Assembly: GCF_002000025.1 (NCBI RefSeq)
Contig: NZ_MUZV01000005.1
Coordinates: forward strand, 124,001-188,000
Direction: 5' to 3'
Source: Cognaticolwellia aestuarii
GTDB taxonomy: Bacteria > Pseudomonadota > Gammaproteobacteria > Enterobacterales > Alteromonadaceae
Length of the DNA: 64,000 bases
The notes below the pieces were generated by a model. It was given only the letters and a program-made list of their open reading frames with translations. It made no database searches and was not told the DNA's origin. Shown here one piece after another: positions 54,955 to 64,000 of the stretch; within the stretch, counting starts at the first letter, position 1; each line of letters opens with the position of its first letter. The translations under genes were made by a program, and so were the position numbers.

Positions 54955-56421
54955 TTACTGTTGCACGATTACTGCAGTATTCCAGTCACCCATTTGCGTA
55001 ACTGAAACAGAACCTGAATCACTAATAAATGATCCTTCAACAATATTGCCATTACCCACTTGACTGATGTTAAATGCGATATTAGCGCCACCAATTAACA
55101 TAGAACCACCATCAGCACCGGTGATTAGGTTGTCTTCACCGTCTTGCATAATATCTATTTGATGATTACTGCCTTCCACAAGAATATCTAACGAGTTAAC
55201 ATCGCCTGTTTGCACGATATCTATGGTGTTAGCATTACTATCAAGAATAGTACTTAATACGACTACAGCATCGTTGGCTTCGCCATTTTGAAGTACATCA
55301 ATATCATTATCACTTGTAGTTAACGAATTATCATCAGCTGAAGCTTCTAATACTAAAACGTTCTCAGAACCTGTTTGAGTAACATTAATATCATTATCGT
55401 TACCGTTAAAGTTCACGATGTGGCTTTCATTTAAGTCACCAACTTGTAAAGAAGTATATTCGTTATTAAGACCTAAAGTGCCCATATAACTAATATTACC
55501 ATCACCTGATTGCGTAAAGTTAAACTCATTATCATCACCAATAACTTCAAATGTTGCTAAGTTATCAGCACCATTTTGTGCAACATCAACTGAGTTATCA
55601 TTACCAGTAAATAAATTAGATACCGCGCTGTTACTGTCGCCTTCTTGATCAATCGCAACATCATTATCGTCCCCTTCAATCGCAGCAATAGTAACTCTGT
55701 TACGATCGCCTTCTTGCTCAATATCAAGTTCATTATCGTTACCAGCAATTACATCAATTGTTGCAACGTTCCAGTAACCGTCTTGTACTGATTTAAGATC
55801 GTTACCATCACCTGTAACACTGTTGAAATAGGTTTCATTCCAGGTACCGTCTTGCACAAATTCAACATTGTTATTTGAACCAACTAACTCACCATTAATA
55901 GCCCAATGGCCGCCGTCTCCCTGATCAACAATAATTTCATTACCATCACCAACAACGTCATTAACTGCACGACTACCAATACCTAAAAAGCCAACACCGA
56001 TCTGAGATACCTCAACAATATTTTCATTACCTGTAACATTGTTTGATGTTTCATTAATCTCACCATCTTGTAAAACCGACAATAAGTTATTATTGCCAGT
56101 ATAAGTACCAATGGCTACATTTTCGGCACCAACTTGTTCAATTTCGACAATGTTGCCATCACCAATAACAGTGAAGTCAGTTCCGTTTACATCACCTTCT
56201 TGAAATATGGATGTTTCATTACCTTCACCAACACCCGATCTAGAGTCTTGAGATAAAACGATTACATTACCTTGTGCATTCGCAATGATGTCAGATTGAA
56301 TAGTAACGGCTTCGTTTTCTTGTTTGGTGTCTTCATTTGCAAAAGCCGTTTGATTTAAGCCTAATGCCATCAGTACAGCGCAAGTGATCATTGATTTATT
56401 AAGTTTCACGATATATCCCAT
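54955..56421 (-). CDS. Long curlin-repeat fiber protein (CsgA/CsgB-like)
   Basis: This 488-residue secreted protein has a signal peptide (about 1-28, ...GLNQTAFAN). The rest is built from about 18 curlin-type units of roughly 22 residues with the pattern N...(V/I)xQxGxxN, for example EQVGAEN, LQDGEIN, VQDGTWN, TQTGSEN, VQTGDVN and SQVGNGN. E. coli CsgA and CsgB have five units each, so this is over three times longer. It ends VIVQQ. It is acidic, with many D/N turns. The start at 56421 is the first ATG; GTG at 56409 has a better ribosome site (GGGAT) and is an alternative. It is the first gene of curlin-csgE-csgF-csgG. Confidence 0.9.
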   Translation of the reverse strand: MGYIVKLNKSMITCAVLMALGLNQTAFANEDTKQENEAVTIQSDIIANAQGNVIVLSQDSRSGVGEGNETSIFQEGDVNGTDFTVIGDGNIVEIEQVGAENVAIGTYTGNNNLLSVLQDGEINETSNNVTGNENIVEVSQIGVGFLGIGSRAVNDVVGDGNEIIVDQGDGGHWAINGELVGSNNNVEFVQDGTWNETYFNSVTGDGNDLKSVQDGYWNVATIDVIAGNDNELDIEQEGDRNRVTIAAIEGDDNDVAIDQEGDSNSAVSNLFTGNDNSVDVAQNGADNLATFEVIGDDNEFNFTQSGDGNISYMGTLGLNNEYTSLQVGDLNESHIVNFNGNDNDINVTQTGSENVLVLEASADDNSLTTSDNDIDVLQNGEANDAVVVLSTILDSNANTIDIVQTGDVNSLDILVEGSNHQIDIMQDGEDNLITGADGGSMLIGGANIAFNISQVGNGNIVEGSFISDSGSVSVTQMGDWNTAVIVQQ

Positions 56422-57219
56422 TTTTTATTTAATGTAAGCTTGAACAACTTACAAAGTTTATTAGTGGATAAGTAGACTATGTCTTACCTTCCGTGGAGTT
56501 TTGTATTCCCATAGTGTTTAACAACAATAACGAATCGTATTATTAGAAAAACAAACCGTACCTTAAAATAATATTGTAATGAGCTATTAAACATTAACGG
56601 TCAAAGCTAACATTTAACGTTACTCCGCTTAACTGATTCATACTTATGTGATGGTTTATCTAGTTTTAAACATTTAATAACACTGTTAGTAGATATAAGT
56701 TTAGTAGTGTTATTTATGGCTATTTATACAAAATAAGTATCAAAACCGCACACCAAACCTTAGATCTACCTCGTGTTACCTACCATTAAATATAAATGCA
56801 ATCAGCGTTAATACGTTGCAATAAAAACTCTACGTTATTTTATAAACAATAAAAATAACCCTATTTTACTATTTGAACTAAACCCATAATAAACAATACA
56901 TTACAGAGAAATCATATTATAAAAATCTATAAAACCAACCAAAAACAAAAGTCATCAAGGCAATACTAGTAAAAAAGTACTAGCTTTAAAATTCTAATAA
57001 AAAAGTAGTAATCACGAGTAAAAACACACCAGTTAGTAATGAAAAAGTCGTGTTTGTCTCATTTTTATAGGCAGATGCACATTTTTATGATTAAAGTAAT
57101 AGCGTTGCGTAATCCTATAGACCTATAAATTAAAATAATAAAGCTCGATATACAGACCAATAAACGTTACGGGTCTGGAAAATAAAAACTCAAAATATCA
57201 AATAAAAATGGAGCAAAAT
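56422..57219. other. Long divergent intergenic region between curlin operon and S8 protease
   Basis: An AT-rich 798-bp region with no gene. It must hold two promoters. Visible features: direct-repeat pair TACTAGT/TACTAG at 56970-56991 and an inverted repeat CAGACC/GGTCTG at 57153-57177 just ahead of the protease start. A binding site for the CsgD-like regulator would be expected here but cannot be defined from sequence alone. Confidence 0.5.
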
Positions 57220-59718
57220 ATGAAAGCAAAATTATCAGCCTTAACACTTGCCTTGTTGCCAGTGTTAGCTAATGCATCTGTAGAGTTAAACCCTAAGCAG
57301 AGCATTACTTATAAATCAGATTCTATTCTTGTTGTTTACAAGGGTGATGCCTCTAAGCTTGATCGCCGAGCAGCACGTAATACCGTTCGCGCTAAAATAT
57401 CAGATTTAAATAACGATGAGATTGATGATAAATATAATAATTTAGGTAAAGGTCGCTTAGCTAAATTTAAACTCGATGGCATTTCAGTAAAAAATGCCCT
57501 TGAAAAGTTGCGTAAAAACCCAGCAATTTTATATGCTGAGCCAGACTACATTGTTAGTAAAGCTGGTGTTCCTAATGACGCACGCTTTGATGAACTTTGG
57601 GGCATGCATAACACAGGACAAACGGGTGGTGTTGATGATGCAGATATTGATGCACCTGAAGCTTGGGATATTTCTACGGGTAGCCGCGATGTCGTCGTTG
57701 GTGTTATTGATACCGGGGTAGATTACAACCACCCTGACCTAACTGCGAACATGTGGGTAAACCCAGGTGAAATTGCGGGCGACGGTATCGATAATGACAA
57801 CAACGGTTTTATTGATGATGTTCATGGTATTAATGCTATTACCAATAGTGGTGATCCTATGGACGACAACGGTCATGGTACGCATGTATCGGGCACCATT
57901 GGCGCAACAGGTAATGACGGTGTAGGCGTTGCAGGTGTTAACCACAATGTCTCTATTATTGGTTGTAAGTTTTTGGATGGCAATGGTGATGGCTCAACCT
58001 CAGATGCGTTAACTTGTATCGATTACTTTGTTGATTTAAAAAACAACCACAACGTTGATGTCAGTACTTTAAATAACAGCTGGGGTGGTGGCGGGTTTAG
58101 CCAAACATTATATGACGCCATTACGGCAACCTCTGATGCTAATATTTTATTTGTCGCAGCGGCCGGCAATGGTGGCTATGATAATGATGCTAGCCCTAGC
58201 TATCCTTCAAGCTACGATCATGACAGTGTTCTTGCTGTTGCAGGAACTAACCATACTGATGCTATGTACACATCATCCCAGTACGGTTTAACTTCTGTCG
58301 ATATTGCTGCTCCAGCACGTAATGTTCTGTCAACGGTACCTGGCGGCGGATACTCTTCATTTACCGGCACATCAATGGCAACGCCTCATGTGGCAGGTGC
58401 TGCGGCATTAGTATTGTCAGTTAACCCGGAACTATCTGCAGTTGAGCTAAAAGAGTTATTGATGAATTCTGGTGATGCCAACCCAGCAACAGAAGGTAAA
58501 ACGGTTTCGGGTAAGCGCTTGAATATTCATAATGCTTTACTCGATGCAGATCCTTCGCCTGGATTTACGCTTAAAGTGACACCAAATTCAAATACAATTG
58601 AAGTTGGCGAAACGGCAACTTATAGCTTTGACGTTGGCTCAATTGCGGAATGGGATGGCGAAGTTAGCCTAACATTAGTTAGCCCACTTGCTGGTGCAAC
58701 ATTGTCAACAGATACTGCGACACCGGGTACATCATTTGAATTAACTGTGCCAACAACAAGTGAAACACAATGGGGTGAATATGACTTTACCGTCACAGCA
58801 ACAAGCGGCGAATTAGTTAAAACGGCAAGCGTTAGCTTAATGGTTAACCCTGAAGGTTTGAACGAGTTCACTTACACAAATGATGAAGTTATCAGTATTC
58901 CAGATAACAATGCTGAAGGTATCACTTCTGTTATTAATGTTGCAGACGACCTTACCGTTTTTGCATCTGACATTTATGTCAATATCACACACAGTTGGAT
59001 TGGCGATTTAATCGTAACATTAACATCTCCAACGGGGACTTCTGCGGTATTACACAATGCATCGGGTGGTAGCGAGCAAGACCTTGATAAAACCTTCAGC
59101 TCTTCGGCTTTCAACGGCGAAGTAGCAACAGGTGATTGGACCTTAAATGTTTCCGATAATGCTGCTGCTGACACGGGCTCACTAAACAACTGGGCAATCA
59201 CTATTACAGGTATTGGTGAAGTACTACCTAGTGCACCAGAAGTTAGCTTTGCTTATGAAGCTGAAGGCTTAACAGCAAGCTTTACTGACAACAGTACCGA
59301 CAGAAATGACGATATGGTTAGTTGGAATTGGAACTTTGGCGATGGCAATGTATCAAGTGAACAGAACCCTGTTCATACGTTCGCAGAAACAGGTAACTAT
59401 GACGTTATGCTAACGGTAACAGATGCTGAAGGCTTAAGTAGCTCTGAAACGGTTGTTGTTTCGGTTTCATCAACTATGATTGAAGCAACAGTGAAGCGTT
59501 CATACAAGTCACGTTTGGGTCGCTTACGTGTCGATATTGCATGGGAAGGCACTTCAGCCGATATGGTCGATATCTTCCGTAATGGAATAAAAATCGACAC
59601 TGTTGAAAATATCGGTATCTACCGTGACCAAGAACGTCGCACAACGGCTAGTCAGTTTATTTACCAAGTTTGTGATGCATCAACGGCATGTTCAAATGAA
59701 GTAACCGTTAACTTCTAA
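57220..59718 (+). CDS. Secreted S8 (subtilisin-like) serine peptidase with P and PKD domains
   Basis: This 832-residue protein has a signal peptide (about 1-19), an inhibitor-like propeptide (about 30-115, SILVVYKGDASKLDRRAARN) and an S8 domain. Catalytic residues are Asp164 (GVIDTGVDYNHP), His219 (NGHGTHVSGTIG) and Ser385 (FTGTSMATPHVAG). A P/proprotein-convertase domain (about 547-667) and a PKD domain (about 673-750, SWNWNFGDGNVSSEQNPVHTF) follow, then a short C-terminal domain. It should be exported and self-processed, and it degrades proteins outside the cell. The start at 57220 uses GGAG; an ATG 12 bp upstream contains it. It is divergent from the curli operon. Confidence 0.93.
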   Translation: MKAKLSALTLALLPVLANASVELNPKQSITYKSDSILVVYKGDASKLDRRAARNTVRAKISDLNNDEIDDKYNNLGKGRLAKFKLDGISVKNALEKLRKNPAILYAEPDYIVSKAGVPNDARFDELWGMHNTGQTGGVDDADIDAPEAWDISTGSRDVVVGVIDTGVDYNHPDLTANMWVNPGEIAGDGIDNDNNGFIDDVHGINAITNSGDPMDDNGHGTHVSGTIGATGNDGVGVAGVNHNVSIIGCKFLDGNGDGSTSDALTCIDYFVDLKNNHNVDVSTLNNSWGGGGFSQTLYDAITATSDANILFVAAAGNGGYDNDASPSYPSSYDHDSVLAVAGTNHTDAMYTSSQYGLTSVDIAAPARNVLSTVPGGGYSSFTGTSMATPHVAGAAALVLSVNPELSAVELKELLMNSGDANPATEGKTVSGKRLNIHNALLDADPSPGFTLKVTPNSNTIEVGETATYSFDVGSIAEWDGEVSLTLVSPLAGATLSTDTATPGTSFELTVPTTSETQWGEYDFTVTATSGELVKTASVSLMVNPEGLNEFTYTNDEVISIPDNNAEGITSVINVADDLTVFASDIYVNITHSWIGDLIVTLTSPTGTSAVLHNASGGSEQDLDKTFSSSAFNGEVATGDWTLNVSDNAAADTGSLNNWAITITGIGEVLPSAPEVSFAYEAEGLTASFTDNSTDRNDDMVSWNWNFGDGNVSSEQNPVHTFAETGNYDVMLTVTDAEGLSSSETVVVSVSSTMIEATVKRSYKSRLGRLRVDIAWEGTSADMVDIFRNGIKIDTVENIGIYRDQERRTTASQFIYQVCDASTACSNEVTVNF

Positions 59719-59739
59719 GCAATTAGAACTTAAGCCTAT

Positions 59740-59778
59740 ACCGATCAATTGACAACACTAAAGGGTCAATTGATCGGT
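59740..59778 (+). terminator. Hairpin after the S8 protease
   Basis: ACCGATCAATTGAC/GTCAATTGATCGGT perfect 14-bp stem with an 11-nt loop. T-run is weak (CTTATAAA), so efficiency is uncertain. Confidence 0.75.
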
Positions 59779-59882
59779 CTTATAAATTCACAGTTAATCG
59801 CAATTACCTATTAGCACTTACATCCAACTCAGTCATTTATTAGTGCTCATTTACCTGCAAAATAGTCTGCAAAATAACAACG

Positions 59883-60278
59883 CTAAGCACTAAACTCCTG
59901 TAACGCAGACAAGGCCTCACCTGCTTTACTGGTTTGTACAAATACATGATCATGATAATAAGCCGCGATGACATTAGCGCTTATTCCCTTAGAGGCAAGT
60001 TTTGTTGCAACGGCTGCCGTTAAACCAACAGCTTCTAAACTTGAATGTACTGTTAATGTTATTTGGCTAAAGGAACCGTCAAAGGCTAAACCGGCTTTTT
60101 CTGCTACTGACTTTTCAAGTACTAAAGTCAAACCTTCTGACTCAATAAATGTCGCAACAGGGTCAAGCTCAGCATAGTCATTTAACTTGCCTTTTACAGT
60201 ACAAAATACAAACTCAGAGTCCAATAACTTAGGGCTCATAGCATGTAATAATTGATCTAACTCTGTTATTCCTGACAT
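59883..60278 (-). CDS. ACT-domain protein
   Basis: This 131-residue protein has a pair of ACT-like domains, about 1-65 (FVFCTVKGKLNDYAELDPVATFIESEGLTLVL) and 70-131 (SQITLTVHSSLEAVGLTAAVATKLASKGISANVIAAYYHDHVFV). These fit the small ACT_3/ACT_7-type family, often annotated as amino-acid binding. Ligand unknown. Convergent with the protease, monocistronic. Confidence 0.85.
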   Translation of the reverse strand: MSGITELDQLLHAMSPKLLDSEFVFCTVKGKLNDYAELDPVATFIESEGLTLVLEKSVAEKAGLAFDGSFSQITLTVHSSLEAVGLTAAVATKLASKGISANVIAAYYHDHVFVQTSKAGEALSALQEFSA

Positions 60279-60649
60279 GTTTACATTTCCTCGTGTATAA
60301 CGATTACCTCAGTTACAGGCAATCATCTTAGGTTTATATATGATGATACAAAAGTAAGTTTATAACCTCATTTAGCAGCCGTTAATACTGTTGTGAATCA
60401 AAAGCGTTTTAAATGAGTGTTAGCTATTATTAAATTAATTGGTAATAGGGTAATTAATACTCAACGAACATCCTTAATATTTTAAGCATTATTTATTAAT
60501 ATCTAAAACAAAGTGCTAAGCATACCTTAATCATCAAAAATTAATGCCAAAACCAATTTCAGCAGAATTTATTTAGCAGTAACTTTATTGCTAATTAAGC
60601 CATAAAAGCATTAAGAGGCTGCTACAAACAAACTTTGTATGAGTGATAC
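60279..60649. other. Gap between the ACT gene and the SPFH gene
   Basis: No gene in this 371-bp AT-rich region. It should hold the ACT gene promoter. No further motif is recognised. Confidence 0.45.
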
Positions 60650-60677
60650 AAAAAACGGCGATGAATACATCGCCGTT
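60650..60677 (-). terminator. Terminator after the SPFH-domain gene
   Basis: AACGGCGATG/CATCGCCGTT perfect 10-bp stem, 4-nt loop, T6 on the minus strand. Confidence 0.92.
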
Positions 60678-60707
60678 AATAATACAGTTAATAATGATTG
60701 ATGAGCA

Positions 60708-61577
60708 TTATTTAGTCGGATTTCGCATATCCAAAATTGGCATATTACCGCTACCAAGAACTGTAGCAGGTAGTTTACCATCCCAGTTTTGCGCTTCAGT
60801 TAATTTAACAATAAGCGGGTTATTACCTAAAGCTTTAGCTTTCGCCGTAATAGCTTCCGCTTCAGCTAAACCTTTAATACGGATAGACTCAGCCTCTGCA
60901 ATAGCCACCAATTTAATACCATCCGCCTTAGCTTTAGCGGTGTTAACATCACGCTGAGCTTCAAGGTTTTGTCTTGCTAACTTATGTTTTTCTGCATCAG
61001 CAAGGTTTTTTTCTGTTTGCTTTGTTTCAATAGACGTTAAATATTTCGCAGGTAAACTGATATTCTCTATTTGAATATTGTCAACTGTTACAGGGAAGCC
61101 TTTCATCTCTTCAATAAAGTTAGCTTCAATCGCTTGAATGGCGCTGGCTCTATCTTGAATAAGCTTTTCTGCGTCATACTGCGGTATAACATCTTTAGTT
61201 GCCGCTCTAAAGCGTGGGTCCAAAATACGATTTTCGAACTGTGACAAACCACCATACTGTCTAAATAGCTCTAATGCCGCGGTTTTATCAACAGTCCAGT
61301 TAACTGACACGCTAATGGTTACCGGCATCTGCTCTTTGGTACTAGACGCCATTTTTTCTTCATTTTTACGTGTTCGTACTTCAATTTCTTCAACGCTATC
61401 AATAAAAGGCACTTTAAAATGCAAACCAGGGTTTACTTGCTCTTTTGCTTCACTAAAGCGCTTTACAATACCAATATGCCCTTCATTAACTGTATAAACA
61501 GAGTTAACGGCAGCAATGATCACACCAACGGTGACTGCAATCGACTTCACTGGGATATTAAATTTTTCAATATTCAT
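60708..61577 (-). CDS. SPFH/prohibitin-family membrane protein
   Basis: This 289-residue protein has one N-terminal membrane segment (about 10-30, SIAVTVGVIIAAVNSVYTV) and an SPFH/PHB domain (about 30-200, GHIGIVKRFSEAKEQVNPGLHFKVPFIDSVEEI), then a coiled coil rich in Ala, Glu and Lys (about 185-250). Members form ring-like scaffolds at the inner membrane, sometimes with FtsH; it resembles prohibitin more than HflK/C. nhaA lies 48 bp upstream on the same strand, so the two may be co-transcribed. Confidence 0.88.
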   Translation of the reverse strand: MNIEKFNIPVKSIAVTVGVIIAAVNSVYTVNEGHIGIVKRFSEAKEQVNPGLHFKVPFIDSVEEIEVRTRKNEEKMASSTKEQMPVTISVSVNWTVDKTAALELFRQYGGLSQFENRILDPRFRAATKDVIPQYDAEKLIQDRASAIQAIEANFIEEMKGFPVTVDNIQIENISLPAKYLTSIETKQTEKNLADAEKHKLARQNLEAQRDVNTAKAKADGIKLVAIAEAESIRIKGLAEAEAITAKAKALGNNPLIVKLTEAQNWDGKLPATVLGSGNMPILDMRNPTK

Positions 61578-61625
61578 GACTATTCCTTTATTTTTTAAAT
61601 TTTATTATTCTTATTTGTCCGCTTT

Positions 61626-62822
61626 TTATTTTTCTATCGCGGCATGTTCTTCTACATTGCCCAAGCCGCCTTTAATGATAAAGTAACCTAAAATGCCGGA
61701 AATTAATGAACCGATAACAATACCTAGTCTGTCTTGAAAAATAAGTGTTGAGCCATTATCTTGCTCAAATGCCAGTGAGCCTATAAATAAACTCATGGTA
61801 AAACCAACACCACATAAAATCGCAACACCGTAAAGTAAACGCCAACTCACATTCGTCGGCAATTTAGCCCAGCCTAATTTAATCGCGATAAAACAAAAGC
61901 CAAATACCCCGAGCTGTTTACCAACCACTAAGCCAACAATAATACCCAATGGCACAGGCGCCATCACTTGCTCAATGCCAATACCTGCAAAGCTAATTCC
62001 TGCATTGGCAAAAGCAAATACCGGTAAAACGATAAAGGCAACTAATGAATGTAGATTGTGCTCCAAAGACTTAAGTGGCGACGACTCGCCTTCTTGGCCT
62101 TTAATTGGAATAAAAAACGCTAATACTACACCGGCTAATGTCGCATGTACGCCCGACTTCAATACCGCTATCCACAGAATAATACCAAGGAAAATATAAG
62201 GAGCAGTATTCGTTACTCCGCGTTTATTCATAATAAATAAAATGGTGATAACACTGGTGGCAAAAATTAATGACAACATAGATAGTTGGTCAGTATAAAA
62301 TAACGCGATAACAATAATAGCGCCTAAATCATCAAATATAGCTAACGACGTTAAAAACACCTTCAGTTGTAATGGCACCTTGCTACCAATAATAGATAAA
62401 ATACCTAAAGCAAAAGCGATATCTGTTGCGGTTGGAATTGCCCAACCATTAATGGCTTGAGGATCGTTATAATTAAATGCCACGTAACACAAGGCTGGTA
62501 CTAACATACCACCAAAAGCACCTATTGCAGGTAGTGTAATTTGCCCTGGTTGCGAGAGATCACCTTCAAGAAATTCTCGTTTTAGCTCCAAACCCACAAG
62601 GAAAAAAAACAGCGCCATCAAACCATCATTAATCCATAACAGCAATGGTTTAGCAATTTCAAACGTACCGACAGACACTTGCACTGGAATGTTCAACAAC
62701 ATGTCGTAGTAACTCATCAACGGTGAGTTAGCAATAATCATCGCAGCAACTGCCGCAAACATCAAAATAATGCCACTTGCTGCTTCTAATTTTAAGAAGT
62801 CATTAATACTTTTAATAATCAT
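61626..62822 (-). CDS. nhaA: Na+/H+ antiporter NhaA
   Basis: This 398-residue, roughly 12-segment protein has the two essential aspartates in LAIFDDLGAI (about residue 165) and PTATDIAFALG (about 135). NhaA exports Na+ in exchange for protons at alkaline pH, useful in sea water. It is divergent from the Lrp-type gene with a 232-bp gap, and upstream of the SPFH gene. Confidence 0.95.
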   Translation of the reverse strand: MIIKSINDFLKLEAASGIILMFAAVAAMIIANSPLMSYYDMLLNIPVQVSVGTFEIAKPLLLWINDGLMALFFFLVGLELKREFLEGDLSQPGQITLPAIGAFGGMLVPALCYVAFNYNDPQAINGWAIPTATDIAFALGILSIIGSKVPLQLKVFLTSLAIFDDLGAIIVIALFYTDQLSMLSLIFATSVITILFIMNKRGVTNTAPYIFLGIILWIAVLKSGVHATLAGVVLAFFIPIKGQEGESSPLKSLEHNLHSLVAFIVLPVFAFANAGISFAGIGIEQVMAPVPLGIIVGLVVGKQLGVFGFCFIAIKLGWAKLPTNVSWRLLYGVAILCGVGFTMSLFIGSLAFEQDNGSTLIFQDRLGIVIGSLISGILGYFIIKGGLGNVEEHAAIEK

Positions 62823-63054
62823 TTTTTCTCATTTTCTTTTTAGTATGCGGACATAATATGTCACATTAAGCTATTATACAAATCTAGAAGATATAAATTT
62901 TATGCTTCATCATTAAATGCTAATAATTCGGAAAGGTATATAAATATCGAAAATAATTCATATTTATGACGCGTATACTGGTAATATTGGATTTAATAAG
63001 TGTAATATCTAATGGATAAAAAACCAAGAGGGCTAACCTCAGGCTAAGGTATTA

Positions 63055-63525
63055 ATGAAAAAACTTGATGATATAGATTTACGTATTCTCACCTTACTCT
63101 ACAAAGATGCGGACATCACCAATAAAGAGCTAGCAGCACAAATTGGCATAGCCCCATCTACTTGTTTAGAGCGTGTTAAGCGCATGAAGCAAAACGGCGT
63201 TATAAACAATGCTTTTATTGATATTAACTTCAAAAGTATTGGCGGAAATATTGAAGCGATTGCGGCAATTAAGTTACAGCCTTATTCAGAATTAATTGTC
63301 AATGAACTCAGAGACGACCTACTCAAGTTACCTGAAATTATCAGCTTGTATCACATGGGTGGCAGTTACGACTACTTTATTCACATGTCGGTAAGAGATA
63401 GTGAACACTTACGTCAATTCGTTTTTAATGCCATAACGTCACGAGAAGAAGTTACAACAGTAGAGACATCACTCATTTTTGAGCACAGCCGAAGTGGTGT
63501 ACTACCTAATTTTGATGAAGAGTAA
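63055..63525 (+). CDS. Lrp/AsnC-family transcriptional regulator
   Basis: This 156-residue protein has an N-terminal winged HTH (about 5-60, LDDIDLRILTLLYKDADITNKELAAQIGIAPSTCLERVKRM) and a C-terminal RAM domain (about 70-150, IEAIAAIKLQPYS..., SLYHMGGSYDYFIHMSV). Members respond to amino acids. The target is unknown; divergent nhaA is a possible one by position only. It is convergent with the partial gene at the window end. Confidence 0.9.
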   Translation: MKKLDDIDLRILTLLYKDADITNKELAAQIGIAPSTCLERVKRMKQNGVINNAFIDINFKSIGGNIEAIAAIKLQPYSELIVNELRDDLLKLPEIISLYHMGGSYDYFIHMSVRDSEHLRQFVFNAITSREEVTTVETSLIFEHSRSGVLPNFDEE

Positions 63526-63553
63526 ATTCTCTACCTAAAAACAATGCCATAAT

Positions 63554-64000
63554 TTAATGCTTAACGAAGTCTTTTGTTTCAAAGTACAAAGGCTTCATTG
63601 TGCCGCAGTTAAGAAATTTGTATTGTAGTTCACTGCGCTTAGGTACCGGTGATGAAGTGTTAAAACGGTTTAAACAACCCGCCTCAATGTCAATACCTAT
63701 AATATGATCATAACTAGGGGCTTGTGATATTCTGTGAATATATAGCTTATAGTTTTGCCTTAATGACACAACGTCATACGCTTGCTTATTACTTGATGGC
63801 TCAATATCGTCCAACCTACGAACATAGAGTTTTTTATCAAATGTCATCGGAATATTCTCATAAACTAACATACCATCTCGTTCAAAATGCCCTGAGTATA
63901 AATCAACATTAAGCACCATTTTTTCTCCACGCATTAAACGCTGTAAGTTAAATGGTTGCGGTTTAATAGTGATAAGATCGCCATCTCTGATGGTTTGCAA
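63554..64000 (-). CDS. Partial gene of unknown function
   Basis: 148 codons are visible before the window edge. The protein has no recognised domain. Its visible part is polar and strand-like (VLNVDLYSGHFERDGMLVYENIPMTF..., YDHIIGIDIEAGCLNRF). It might continue beyond position 64000, so the real start is not known. No name is offered. Confidence 0.6.
   Translation of the reverse strand: MQTIRDGDLITIKPQPFNLQRLMRGEKMVLNVDLYSGHFERDGMLVYENIPMTFDKKLYVRRLDDIEPSSNKQAYDVVSLRQNYKLYIHRISQAPSYDHIIGIDIEAGCLNRFNTSSPVPKRSELQYKFLNCGTMKPLYFETKDFVKH

Overview
This window comes from a low-GC marine gammaproteobacterium of the order Alteromonadales. Gene content and protein style point to Colwelliaceae (Colwellia or Thalassotalea). 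That placement is inferred from the conserved pdxB-asd-fimV-truA-accD-folC-dedD-cvpA-purF block, the long PstC and PstA proteins, MiaE, EpmC and MnmC, and the curli genes. No 16S gene is present to confirm it.

Layout. 1-4.3 kb: 5' end of a TonB-dependent receptor, fumarylacetoacetase, tRNA hydroxylase TrhO and tRNA-Phe. 4.4-12.4 kb: phosphate uptake, with a low-affinity DUF47-Pit pair and a pstC-pstA-pstB-phoU operon behind a tandem Pho box. 12.5-19.1 kb: a CBS protein, a decayed selO remnant beside a small inverted-repeat element, a PAS-PAS-GGEEF diguanylate cyclase, a DnaJ-related protein, EttA, a PilZ protein and a GcvR-like ACT protein. 19.1-23.1 kb: pstS, phoR and phoB, with copies of the same small element on both sides of pstS. 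23.3-33.2 kb: cysS, ppiB-lpxH, a DUF885 lipoprotein, miaE with an unusual leader, a run of small secreted proteins including a SUMF1-like one, and a Yip1-family membrane protein. 33.2-46.4 kb: the purF-to-pdxB block, including a 1,372-residue FimV/HubP-like protein with a large acidic repeat array. 46.6-52.1 kb: fabB, mnmC, yfcL, an ATP-NAD kinase-like gene and epmC. 52.3-57 kb: a curli locus (CsgD-like regulator, csgG, csgF, csgE and one very long curlin). 57.2-64 kb: a secreted S8 protease, an ACT protein, an SPFH protein, NhaA, an Lrp-type regulator and a truncated unknown gene.

How it fits together. The phosphate genes form one regulon at three separate sites. PhoB-PhoR should act on Pho boxes seen upstream of phoB, pstS and pstC, with PhoU as the brake. 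The diguanylate cyclase, the PilZ protein, the CsgD-like regulator and the curli genes would suit c-di-GMP-controlled biofilm formation, but no direct link is visible. Several tRNA or translation factors (TrhO, MiaE, TruA, MnmC, EpmC, EttA) are scattered through the window and are not clustered.

The less ordinary points are: a family of 153-229 bp inverted-repeat elements with 6-bp flanking duplications; a miaE leader with a small ORF rich in UNN codons running into a perfect hairpin; an 18-copy DIDALL-type motif array in FimV that resembles the CheY-binding motif of FliM; and a single-operon curli layout with a hairpin between the fiber gene and the secretion genes. No phage, CRISPR array or complete insertion sequence was seen.
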